A stretch of 64,000 bases of DNA from QZKY01 sp963666295 (lineage in GTDB: Bacteria; Pseudomonadota; Gammaproteobacteria; Burkholderiales; Burkholderiaceae_D). Of the stretch, positions 54,812 to 63,294 are shown piece after piece. The DNA lies in assembly GCA_963666295.1 (NCBI GenBank), contig OY762707.1:682001-746000 (forward strand). Direction: 5' to 3'. The translations under genes and the position numbers were made by a program. The stretch's first letter is position 1. Each line of letters begins with the position of its first letter. The notes below the pieces were generated by a model, which worked only from the letters and a program-made list of their open reading frames with translations, ran no database searches and was not told the origin of the DNA.

Positions 54812-55750
54812 GTGACCGCCTACCTGATCCGACGCCTGTGGCAGATGATCCCCACCATGCTGGGGGTCGTGCTGCTGGTTTATCTGTTGTTCAACTGGAT
54901 AGGTGGCGACCCGGCTTATATCCTGGCGGGCAAGATTTCGAATCCCGCGCAAATTGCGAACATCCGCAAACAACTCGGGCTGGATGAACCGGCCTGGATA
55001 CAGATCGGCATCTTTCTGAAGCAAATCGTGACCTTCGATTTCGGCAGCAGCTGGAGTACCGGCGAGCCGGTGTCGCACATCATTGGCAGCCGCCTGGGGC
55101 CGTCACTCACGCTGCTGATTCCGCTGATGATTCTGGAAACCGTGATTGCCATCGCCCTCGCACTCGCGGTGGCCTACGTGCGCGGCTCATTGACAGACCG
55201 GACAGTGATGGTTGCCTGTACCGTCGGCATGTCGGTCAGTATTCTGGTGTACATCATCGTGTTTCAGTACGGCCTGGCGTACAAAATGGGGCTGTTTCCA
55301 GTACAAGGCTGGGGCGATTCGCTACCGAAAAACCTGTTTCGCTACTCGACCCTGCCGATCCTGATTTTGCTGGCCGTCAGCATCGCGCCCAACCTGCGCC
55401 TGTTCCGCACTTTCGTGCTGGATGAGGTCAATCAGGATTATGTGCGCACCGCGCGCGCAAAGGGCTTGAGCGAGTTCCGCATCTTTTCCGTGCACGTGTT
55501 GCGCAATGCGGCGATTCCGATCATCACGCACGTGATGGCCAACCTGCCGACGCTGCTGATCGGCGCGTTTCTGGTCGAGCGCTTCTTTTCGATTCCCGGC
55601 ATCGGGCGCGAAGTGATTCTGGCGGTCGAGCGCAGCGACTTCCCGGTCATCAAGGCGATTACCGTCTACGTCGCCTTTGCGACCATGTTCTTCAACCTGC
55701 TGGCGGACATCCTGTATCAGGCCGTTGATCCGCGCATACAACTGAAGTAG
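54812..55750 (+). CDS. Peptide ABC transporter permease (DppB/OppB type)
   Basis: 312 residues from a GTG start. Six membrane segments, an N-terminal LIRRLWQMIPTMLGVVLLVY and the EAA loop with RTARAKGLSEFRIF. The C-terminal FFSIPGIGREVILAVERSDF is typical of DppB. It pairs with the next permease. Confidence 0.93.
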   Translation: MTAYLIRRLWQMIPTMLGVVLLVYLLFNWIGGDPAYILAGKISNPAQIANIRKQLGLDEPAWIQIGIFLKQIVTFDFGSSWSTGEPVSHIIGSRLGPSLTLLIPLMILETVIAIALALAVAYVRGSLTDRTVMVACTVGMSVSILVYIIVFQYGLAYKMGLFPVQGWGDSLPKNLFRYSTLPILILLAVSIAPNLRLFRTFVLDEVNQDYVRTARAKGLSEFRIFSVHVLRNAAIPIITHVMANLPTLLIGAFLVERFFSIPGIGREVILAVERSDFPVIKAITVYVAFATMFFNLLADILYQAVDPRIQLK

Positions 55751-55759
55751 TGCAAGCGC

Positions 55760-56872
55760 ATGAGCAACACCTACCTCTCACCGAATCTGTGGACACTGGC
55801 CTGGCGTCGCCTGCAAGCCGATCGCGTGGCAATGACCTCGCTCACGATAGTCGGGGCATTCATAGTGATGCTGGCGCTGTCTTTCAGCGGCCTGATTGCC
55901 AGCGACTGGGCCGAGGAAGTCGCCGTCAATTACGCGCCGCCGTCTTTCATCGGTGCGCAATCCGCCGCCGAACGCGGCGTGGTAAAGGCCACGGGCGCAC
56001 GGCGCGCCGATACGCCGCCGGAAAATCCGCGCGACCCGCTCAAGGACGTGATTCGCCAGTTGCGTACCGAAATGGCGACGGAACCGTCGCATGTCATACG
56101 CGATTACGGTATTGCCGACCCGCTGGCGCAGGAACTGGCTGAAATCCGCCGCAATCAATCCGCTGCAACCGATGAAGCGACCAATACCAAGGCGCAGACG
56201 CTCTTTTTCGGTGCCGACAAGTGGGGGCACGACATCATCAAGAAAACCATCAAGGGCGCGGAAACCTCGCTGACTGTCGGGCTGGTTTCCGCCTTGCTGG
56301 CGACTTTTCTCGGTACGGTATTCGGCGCAATTGCCGGTTATTTCGGGCGCTGGATCGATGATGCCTTCAACTGGTTTTACAGCATCTTCACATCCATCCC
56401 CTACCTGCTGCTGATTCTCGCGGTCGCCGCCGTGCTACAGCAAAAAGGCGTGCTGACCATCATCCTGATTCTCGGACTGACCGGCTGGACCGGCGTGTTC
56501 CGTCTGGTGCGCGCCGAATACATGAAGCACAAGGCGCGCGAATACGTGCTCGCGGCCGATGCGATTGGCGCGTCCAATTTCAGCCGCATGCTGATTCACA
56601 TTTTCCCGAATGTCAGCCATGTCGCGCTGGTGCAGATGTCGATTCTGGCGGTGGGTTTCATCAAATCGGAAGTCATCCTGAGCTTTCTGGGCTTCGGCGT
56701 GCCGGTGGGCGTCGTCTCATGGGGCAGTATGCTTAATGAAGCGCAAAATGAGCTGATCCTCGGAAAATGGTGGCAACTGGTCGCTGCGACCGGCGCGATG
56801 GCGTTGCTGGTAACTGCATTCTCCCTGTTTACCGATGCACTGCGCGATGCGCTCGACCCGAAACTGAAATGA
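55760..56872 (+). CDS. Peptide ABC transporter permease (DppC/OppC/YejE type)
   Basis: 370 residues, longer than usual DppC because of a periplasmic insert after the first membrane segment (about 45-130). Features: FFGADKWGHDIIKKTIKGAETSLTVG (in two pieces) and the EAA loop REYVLAADAIGASNFSRML. It is close to the YejE type, and the double ATPase that follows resembles YejF. Confidence 0.9.
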   Translation: MSNTYLSPNLWTLAWRRLQADRVAMTSLTIVGAFIVMLALSFSGLIASDWAEEVAVNYAPPSFIGAQSAAERGVVKATGARRADTPPENPRDPLKDVIRQLRTEMATEPSHVIRDYGIADPLAQELAEIRRNQSAATDEATNTKAQTLFFGADKWGHDIIKKTIKGAETSLTVGLVSALLATFLGTVFGAIAGYFGRWIDDAFNWFYSIFTSIPYLLLILAVAAVLQQKGVLTIILILGLTGWTGVFRLVRAEYMKHKAREYVLAADAIGASNFSRMLIHIFPNVSHVALVQMSILAVGFIKSEVILSFLGFGVPVGVVSWGSMLNEAQNELILGKWWQLVAATGAMALLVTAFSLFTDALRDALDPKLK

Positions 56873-56889
56873 AGGTGCAGGATGAAACG

Positions 56890-58593
56890 ATGACCGAGAA
56901 TCGAGACACCACATTGCTGCACGTTGAAAACCTGCGGGTGTCGTTCCGCCTGGACAAGACCCGCACCTTTGAAGCGGTCAAAGGCATTTCGTTTGCCGTG
57001 CCGCGCAATGCCACCGTGGCGCTGGTCGGCGAATCCGGCAGCGGCAAGTCAGTCAGCGCGCTGGCGGTGATGGGGCTATTGCCGACAGAAAGCGCCGTCA
57101 TTGATCCCGGTTCCCGGATTCAGTTTGACGGGCAAAGCTTGCTGGCGCTATCGCCCAGAGAACGGCGCGAGCTGTGCGGTAGTGCAGTCTCGATGATCTT
57201 TCAGGAGCCGATGTCTTCGCTCAACCCGGTTTTCACCGTCGGTTACCAGATAGCCGAAGTGCTGCGCCTGCACAAAAAGATAGGCAAGCAGGAAGCGCGC
57301 AGCCGTGCGATTGCCTTGCTGGAAGAAGTCGGTCTGCCTGAGCCGAGCAAGCGCATCGACTACTACCCGAACCAGCTTTCCGGGGGGCAGCAACAGCGCG
57401 TGATGATTGCGATGGCAATTGCCTGCGAACCTAAACTGCTGATTGCCGATGAACCCACCACCGCGCTCGACGTGACGATTCAGAAACAGATCATCGAACT
57501 GCTCAAGTCGCTGCAGGAACGCCATCAGATGTCGGTACTGTTCATCACGCACGACCTGGCGCTGGTTTCCGAAATCGCCGATCAAGTGATCGTGATGCGC
57601 CACGGCGAAGTGCAGGAACAGGGCGACGCCGCACAGGTTTTTCTGCAACCGCAACACCCGTACACGCAAGCTTTGCTGCACTGTCGTCCGCCGATGGATC
57701 ACCGCCCACAACGTCTGCCGGTGATCGACGACGTGATGCAAGGGCCGAATCACGATTGTGACGCCGTGCCGGAACGCACGCGCGGCTACCGCGACGATGA
57801 CGAACCGATATTGATCGTCAACAATCTCAGCAAGAGCTTTTACAGCCGCGAGGGCCTGTTCGGGCAAAAGGAATTCAAGGCGGTCAAGAATGTGTCGTTC
57901 ACGCTACCGCGCGGCAAGACGCTCGGCATTGTCGGCGAATCCGGTTCCGGCAAGACCACCGTCGGACTCACACTGCTGCGCCTGCACGCGGCCACCAGTG
58001 GCGAAGCGCTATTCCGTGGGCGGAACATTCTTTCGATGTCATCCCGCCAGTTCAGGCAATATAAGCGCCGCCTGCAAATTATTTTCCAGAACCCGCTTGC
58101 CTCACTGAATCCGCGCTTTACCGTCGGCCAGATTCTGAAAGAGCCGATGCAAATCCACCGCATCGGCGCCGATGACCGTGAACGCACCGCGCTGTGCTTC
58201 CATTGGCTGGATCGCGTCGGCTTGCCGGTTTCCGCCTATCACCGCTATCCGCATGAATTCTCGGGCGGACAACGGCAGCGCATTGCGATTGCCCGTTGCC
58301 TGACGCTGCAACCGGAAGTGCTGGTGTGCGACGAGTCGGTTTCCGCGCTTGACGTGTCAGTACAGGCGCAGGTGCTGAATCTGCTGCAAGACTTGCAGGA
58401 TGAATTCCAGCTCAGCTATATCTTCATCTCGCACGACCTGTCAGTGGTCAAATACATGGCCGATCAGGTTATGGTGATGCACAACGGGGAAGTCGTCGAA
58501 ATGGCGGATTCGGACAAACTCTACCGCCATCCGCAACACCCCTACACGCAATCGCTACTGGCGGCAATTCCGCAAGGCACGCAACTGGCTTGA
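56890..58593 (+). CDS. Double ATPase of the peptide ABC transporter (DppD-DppF fusion, YejF-like)
   Basis: 567 residues from ATG 56890, with AGGA before it; ATG 56869 overlaps the permease stop (ATGA) and would add seven residues. Two complete ATPases: Walker A GESGSGKSVSAL and GESGSGKTTVGL, signatures LSGGQQQRV and FSGGQRQRI, Walker B LLIADEPTTALD and VLVCDESVSALD. Each is followed by the oligopeptide-type C-terminal HPYTQ(A/S)LL element. It powers the two permeases. Confidence 0.92.
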   Translation: MTENRDTTLLHVENLRVSFRLDKTRTFEAVKGISFAVPRNATVALVGESGSGKSVSALAVMGLLPTESAVIDPGSRIQFDGQSLLALSPRERRELCGSAVSMIFQEPMSSLNPVFTVGYQIAEVLRLHKKIGKQEARSRAIALLEEVGLPEPSKRIDYYPNQLSGGQQQRVMIAMAIACEPKLLIADEPTTALDVTIQKQIIELLKSLQERHQMSVLFITHDLALVSEIADQVIVMRHGEVQEQGDAAQVFLQPQHPYTQALLHCRPPMDHRPQRLPVIDDVMQGPNHDCDAVPERTRGYRDDDEPILIVNNLSKSFYSREGLFGQKEFKAVKNVSFTLPRGKTLGIVGESGSGKTTVGLTLLRLHAATSGEALFRGRNILSMSSRQFRQYKRRLQIIFQNPLASLNPRFTVGQILKEPMQIHRIGADDRERTALCFHWLDRVGLPVSAYHRYPHEFSGGQRQRIAIARCLTLQPEVLVCDESVSALDVSVQAQVLNLLQDLQDEFQLSYIFISHDLSVVKYMADQVMVMHNGEVVEMADSDKLYRHPQHPYTQSLLAAIPQGTQLA

Positions 58594-58598
58594 TGGAG

Positions 58599-58880
58599 TC
58601 ACTGCCGCTTCATGTCGCGGTAGAAGTTCTCATGCGGGCCGACTGCTTCCAGATACACCAGTCGTACGACATCGTCGAGCGTGTAGCCCAGCAAATACTG
58701 TTTCGTGCCACACCGAAACTTGTGCACGTATAGTGCTGCGAGATCACCCTTCTTGCGCTCGCCAACGCTGGGGTTTTCAGCAACTTCCTCGACAGCGGCA
58801 TCAACATCCGCAATCAGATTGGCATGCAGTTTCTTGTACTGCCTTCCAAAACGGCGCGTCTGCAACACCGCCCAGGTCAT
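58599..58880 (-). CDS. RelE/ParE-family toxin
   Basis: 93 residues. A small basic alpha/beta protein with TRRFGRQYKKLHANLIADV and the C-terminal YLLGYTLDDVVRLVYLEAVGPHENF (in pieces), the RelE/ParE fold. The start overlaps the antitoxin stop by 4 bases (ATGA). RelE members cut mRNA and ParE members poison gyrase; which applies here cannot be told. It sits just after the ABC operon, convergent. Confidence 0.85.
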   Translation of the reverse strand: MTWAVLQTRRFGRQYKKLHANLIADVDAAVEEVAENPSVGERKKGDLAALYVHKFRCGTKQYLLGYTLDDVVRLVYLEAVGPHENFYRDMKRQ

Positions 58881-59110
58881 GGGCGTTTTGAACGTGGTTC
58901 GAATGCTTGCGCCTGCTCGCGCGACTCGGCCATCGATGCCAGCGACTCGGCCACAAAACTGACAGGCAAATCCGGATTATCCAGTGCTGCCCGACCGACA
59001 CGCGCCCAATACTCAATCTGACCGGCGATCGTGCGGTGCTCCATTACGGCATCCTGCCGGGCCTGATCATACAAATCCTGTTTGATACGAATGGATGTAC
59101 TGACTGACAT
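58877..59110 (-). CDS. ParD-like antitoxin
   Basis: 77 residues from ATG 59108-59110, which has GAGG before it; an ATG at 59125 adds five residues. N-terminal SVSTSIRIKQDLYDQARQDA is the ribbon-helix-helix of the ParD-like family, followed by EHRTIAGQIEYWARVGRAAL. It neutralises the RelE/ParE toxin and should repress its own promoter. Confidence 0.85.
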   Translation of the reverse strand: MSVSTSIRIKQDLYDQARQDAVMEHRTIAGQIEYWARVGRAALDNPDLPVSFVAESLASMAESREQAQAFEPRSKRP

Positions 59111-59130
59111 GGCAACCTCACTCATTTACC

Positions 59131-59168
59131 ACAAATGTAGTTGGATTATACTTGCGCTACACAAATGT
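59131..59168. promoter_or_regulatory. Likely operator of the toxin-antitoxin pair
   Basis: ACAAATGT occurs at 59131-59138 and again at 59161-59168, exactly 30 bases apart. Between them GTAG and CTAC face each other (59137-59140 and 59157-59160). Spacing of about three helical turns fits a ribbon-helix-helix repressor. Confidence 0.5.
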
Positions 59169-59253
59169 GCAAATACACCGTGAAAGATTGAAAACGGTGG
59201 CCCATTTCCGTAATAATGCCGACGATGACTGCTAACCGCTCCCTAGCCTGCTA

Positions 59254-60531
59254 ATGCGCCTGCTCTATTCCCTCCTCTGGTGGTTTGCCCTGCCGCTCGT
59301 CTTGCTGCGCTTGTGGCGACGTGGGCGCAGGGAACCCGGCTACCGTCAGCACATCGGAGAGCGCCTTGCTTCATACGATCAGCCTGCACCAACGCGCCCG
59401 CTAATCTGGGTGCACGCGGTTTCCGTCGGCGAAACCCGCGCCGCCGAACCGCTGATCGAGGCGCTGTTAGCTGCTTACCCCGACCACGGCATTCTGCTCA
59501 CCCACATGACGCCAACCGGGCGTACCACTGGTGCTGACCTGCTCGCGCATCACGGCGAACGGCTGGTGCAGTGCTACCTGCCGTATGACACCAATGTCAT
59601 GACGTCGCGCTTCTTCCGGCACTTCAAGCCGCGTCTGGGCATCTTGATGGAAACCGAGATCTGGCCGAATCTGATTGCTCAAGCCAACCACCATCATGTT
59701 CCGCTTGCCGTCGTGAATGCACGCTTATCCGAGCGTTCGCTGGCGCGCGGCAAACGCTTTGCTTCGCTGATGAATGACGCTGCCCGCGGCATTGCCTGCG
59801 TGGCGGCGCAAACCGAAGTGGATGCTACGCGCCTGCGGCAATTCGGGGTGCAGAATGTGCACGTCATCGGCAGCGTCAAATTTGACGTCACGCCGCCTGA
59901 CACCGCGACCTCCACCGGTGAAAGCTTCCGCGCCCGGTTTGGCAATCGCCCCGTGCTGCTATGCGCCAGCACACGCGATGGCGAAGAAGCATTGCTGCTG
60001 GACGCCTTGCCGGAACTGGTTGTGCCAAACGTGCTGGTGATGATCGTGCCGCGCCATCCGCAACGCTTTGACGAAGTCGCCAACATGATTGCCGTTCGCG
60101 GACTGAAGATGCAACGCCGCTCCAGGTTTGCAGAAAACGACCCACTCCCTGCTGACGTACCAATCGTGCTGGGCGATTCGATGGGTGAAATGTTTGCCTA
60201 CTATGCCGCGTGCGACGTGGCTTTCATCGGCGGCAGCCTGCTGCCGCTCGGCGGGCAAAACCTGATCGAAGCCTGCGCCCTCGGCAAACCGGTGATCGTC
60301 GGCCCACACACGTTCAATTTTGACGCCATCACCGATGACGCGGTCGCCGTTCAGGCCGCGCTGCGCGTACAAAATGCGAGCGAAACCATGCAGCAAGCCT
60401 GTCACCTTTTGAACGACAACGCCTTGCGCAAAGCAATGGGACAAAACGCGCTGTCCTTCGCCCAGCGTCAGCGTGGCGCAACCGAACGAACAATGGCGCT
60501 ACTCAAACCGCTGCTGGCGCGCCCCGATTAA
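59254..60531 (+). CDS. waaA: 3-deoxy-D-manno-octulosonic acid transferase
   Basis: 425 residues, normal length. An N-terminal membrane anchor, then WVHAVSVGETRAAEPLIEAL with the active-site Glu, METEIWPNLI, GNRPVLLCASTRDGEE and the C-terminal FIGGSLLPLGGQNLIEA. It adds Kdo to lipid A precursor. It is divergent from the toxin-antitoxin pair. Confidence 0.95.
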   Translation: MRLLYSLLWWFALPLVLLRLWRRGRREPGYRQHIGERLASYDQPAPTRPLIWVHAVSVGETRAAEPLIEALLAAYPDHGILLTHMTPTGRTTGADLLAHHGERLVQCYLPYDTNVMTSRFFRHFKPRLGILMETEIWPNLIAQANHHHVPLAVVNARLSERSLARGKRFASLMNDAARGIACVAAQTEVDATRLRQFGVQNVHVIGSVKFDVTPPDTATSTGESFRARFGNRPVLLCASTRDGEEALLLDALPELVVPNVLVMIVPRHPQRFDEVANMIAVRGLKMQRRSRFAENDPLPADVPIVLGDSMGEMFAYYAACDVAFIGGSLLPLGGQNLIEACALGKPVIVGPHTFNFDAITDDAVAVQAALRVQNASETMQQACHLLNDNALRKAMGQNALSFAQRQRGATERTMALLKPLLARPD

Positions 60532-60554
60532 TTCCCCACCTTCTGGATAAAACC

Positions 60555-61253
60555 ATGTCACTTGAAAATCCCCTGAACGACAAAGAATTCCATGAACTGG
60601 ATCGCTTCCTGCTGTCCGAACAATGTCCGGACGATGCGATGACGATGGATACTTTGCACGGTTTCCTGACCGCCATCGTCATTGGCCCGGAGGACATCCC
60701 GATGGCGGAATGGTTACCTCTGGTCTGGGGCAATGACCCAGGCCAGACGCCCCGTTTCAAGTCCCGCACGCAGGAAGAACGTATCATTAACCTGATTCTG
60801 CGTTTCATGACGGAAATCGCGATCACGTTCGAGGCGGCACCCAAGGAATTCGAGCCGCTGTTCTGCGAGCATGAGTGGGAAGGCAAGACCTTGCTGGATG
60901 GCGAAGCGTGGGCCTCTGGGTTCTGGCAGGCGATGCATTTGCGCGCTGATGCCTGGCAACCCGTCTGGGAGTCCGAACTGGCACCCCTCATGCGCCCCAT
61001 CTACCTGCTGGGCGCAGATGACATTGAAGAAGAAGAACTGGAACTGGTGGACGACCCGGTGCAATGTCAAAAACTGGCGCTTGAGATCGAAGCTGACCTG
61101 CCGAAAATTCATGCGTTCTGGCAAGACCGTCGCAAATCCAGCGTAGAAACCGTCAAGCGCGATCAGCCTAAAATCGGGCGGAATGACCCTTGCAGTTGCG
61201 GAAGCGGCAAGAAGGCCAAGCAGTGCTGCGGCACCAATTCCGAGCTGCATTAA
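60555..61253 (+). CDS. UPF0149 (YecA-type) protein with SEC-C zinc motif
   Basis: 232 residues. The helical UPF0149 domain has MTMDTLHGFLTAIVIGPEDI and GWWQAM-like SGFWQAMHLRADAW. The C-terminal SEC-C motif is GRNDPCSCGSGKKAKQCCG. The acidic stretch DDIEEEELELVDD precedes it. SEC-C tails bind zinc and often ribosomes or SecB. Function is not established. Confidence 0.9.
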   Translation: MSLENPLNDKEFHELDRFLLSEQCPDDAMTMDTLHGFLTAIVIGPEDIPMAEWLPLVWGNDPGQTPRFKSRTQEERIINLILRFMTEIAITFEAAPKEFEPLFCEHEWEGKTLLDGEAWASGFWQAMHLRADAWQPVWESELAPLMRPIYLLGADDIEEEELELVDDPVQCQKLALEIEADLPKIHAFWQDRRKSSVETVKRDQPKIGRNDPCSCGSGKKAKQCCGTNSELH

Positions 61254-61323
61254 TGATGGATTGAGCGTAAAAAAAGCCTGGCCGAAGCCAAGCATTTTCC
61301 TATTCAACCAGGCCTGAAATGGC

Positions 61324-61560
61324 TCAGCGAATAATTGTGAGTGGCGCGTCTATAACCTGATCATACGGCGCGCCTGAAGCGACCGCTTTCTGGTTATTCA
61401 CCCTCACTCTTTTCGACTGCATCTTTGGCCCGATCTTGCTTCGTGAAGAAAGTGGGCGAAAAATGTCATCATGTGAAAACAGATAAGCTAATGATCCGAG
61501 CAGCGCAGTAAACAAAATAAATGACTGTGCTGAACGTTGAATATCTGTCGGCAAACTCAT
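61324..61560 (-). CDS. Small single-span membrane protein (unrecognised)
   Basis: 78 residues with GGAGGG before the ATG. One hydrophobic segment near the N-terminus (FILFTALLGSLAYLF), then a basic and Ser-rich tail ending APLTIIR. Its strong ribosome site supports translation. It lies convergent with the UPF0149 gene and downstream of the symporter gene on the same strand. Function unknown. Confidence 0.6.
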   Translation of the reverse strand: MSLPTDIQRSAQSFILFTALLGSLAYLFSHDDIFRPLSSRSKIGPKMQSKRVRVNNQKAVASGAPYDQVIDAPLTIIR

Positions 61561-61675
61561 ATTCCCTCCAGTTCGAATGGTGTCTTGTGGACTCCGTTAA
61601 CAATTAGTCGTTAGGTAAACAACTACTTGAGGAAAAGATTATAGAGGAAATATGTCTGACGTGTGACAGACCAGT

Positions 61676-63067
61676 TTAGCGGCTAATAAAGCGCGCCACG
61701 CCAAACACGACCAATCCAGACAGGATGCCCGGCAACCCTTCATACACCGCGCCGTGCCATCCCATATGACGCCAGAAAACCGCCACAGACAGGCCCGCCA
61801 AAATCGCAACAATGCTAATGAGTTGCTTTGGCCTCATACCGAGACATAAAACCAAAAGCAGTGGCGCAAAAGCACTTGCCAGGCCGGACCAGGCCATGAT
61901 GACCAGATTGAACACGCTCTGACTGTTTGCCAGCGCCCAAAGCAGCGCCAGGAAGGTGACCAGCACTGTCACCAACTTGATCAGGAGGCGATGCTCAATC
62001 TTGTGCGGCAGCAGATCATGCGTTACGGCTGCCGAACAACTCAGAACAACCGAGTCTGCGGTTGACATCGTGGCTGCAAAAATCCCGGCCAGAATCAAGC
62101 CAACCAGCACCGGCGGCAAGAGTTGGAGTGCCATCGTCGGCAAGGCCAATTCGGTGTCCATGCTGCCCATATCGGCGAAATAAATGCGCGACAGCAAGCC
62201 CACGCCGGTAGCAACCAGATAGAAGGCCGTGAACCAGGTGTAATACCAAAAGCGCGCCCGGTTCATGCTTCCCGTATCAGACAAGGTCATGAAACGCACC
62301 ATCACGTGCGGTTGGCCAATCACGGAAAAGCCGGCAAACATCCAGCTAATCACAAACAGCAGTGCGCCTGCCATACCTGGCAGCGCCAGCCCCTTGGGAA
62401 ATGAATCCAGAAACCCGTCAATCGCCTGCATCTTGGTGACCACGGCCGACACGCCGCCCATGGAATCTGTCGCCACCCAGAGCAACACGGACATGGCAAC
62501 AATCATGACCATCGACTGCGCCGCGTCAGTCCAGATTGAAGCGCGGATGCCCCCTGCAAAACAGTACACCGCGACCAAAACCGCACCCATCACGGCGCCC
62601 GCCCAGGATGGCCAGCCGAACAAAACGTGCAATGCTTTACTTCCTGCGACCAACTGTGCACTGGCATAGGCCACCAAGAATGCCAAAGAGACGATGCCGA
62701 TCACGCGCTGCAACGCAGAATTATTCGCGCCATACCACTGGCTCAACACGCCCGCATAGCTGACCTCACCTGTTTTCTCGGCTGCTGCCTTAAGGCGCTT
62801 ATGGACAAAGGTGGAGGCGATATAGTCGCCCGCAAGCCAGCCTATCATTAGCCATACAGAAGCCAGACCAGTGGTATAGGTATAGCCAATCACGCCAATA
62901 AACATGTAACCGCTGTTGTTGGTCGCAACAGCAGACAAACCAACCAGCCAGGGGTTTACGTTACCGCTCGCAAGATAATAATCCTGTTTGGTGCCGCGGC
63001 TTTTCCATGCCGAAGCAATGCCGATCAAGGTAAAAGCCAGCAAAAAACCGATAAAAGAGAGAACCAT
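61676..63067 (-). CDS. Sodium:solute symporter (SSS family, PutP-like)
   Basis: 463 residues with about twelve to thirteen membrane segments. YYLASGNVNPWLVGLSAVATNNSGYMF holds the Na+-binding core; GWLAGDYIASTFVHKRLK and SWMFAGFSVIGQPHVMVRFM are PutP-like, and FAATMSTADSVVLSCSAA carries the second Na+ site. The substrate is probably proline or another small organic solute. It is divergent from the antiporter gene. Confidence 0.9.
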   Translation of the reverse strand: MVLSFIGFLLAFTLIGIASAWKSRGTKQDYYLASGNVNPWLVGLSAVATNNSGYMFIGVIGYTYTTGLASVWLMIGWLAGDYIASTFVHKRLKAAAEKTGEVSYAGVLSQWYGANNSALQRVIGIVSLAFLVAYASAQLVAGSKALHVLFGWPSWAGAVMGAVLVAVYCFAGGIRASIWTDAAQSMVMIVAMSVLLWVATDSMGGVSAVVTKMQAIDGFLDSFPKGLALPGMAGALLFVISWMFAGFSVIGQPHVMVRFMTLSDTGSMNRARFWYYTWFTAFYLVATGVGLLSRIYFADMGSMDTELALPTMALQLLPPVLVGLILAGIFAATMSTADSVVLSCSAAVTHDLLPHKIEHRLLIKLVTVLVTFLALLWALANSQSVFNLVIMAWSGLASAFAPLLLVLCLGMRPKQLISIVAILAGLSVAVFWRHMGWHGAVYEGLPGILSGLVVFGVARFISR

Positions 63068-63294
63068 AAAAACCGCTAAATGTTGTCCGTAAGCTTCCTT
63101 TTTCCCGTGTAGTGAACCAGTCTACCCCATAAACCCTACCATCAAGCACCATTACCAACCGATTGTTCCCGCGAACAACATGAATACAAATACGCAAAAA
63201 ACACGCAACACAAAAAGCCACGTTGAGAAACGGCGCTGATGAAGCAGGGAGCATGCCATAATCACATCATTCAAAACCAAGGCAACCCAAACCC

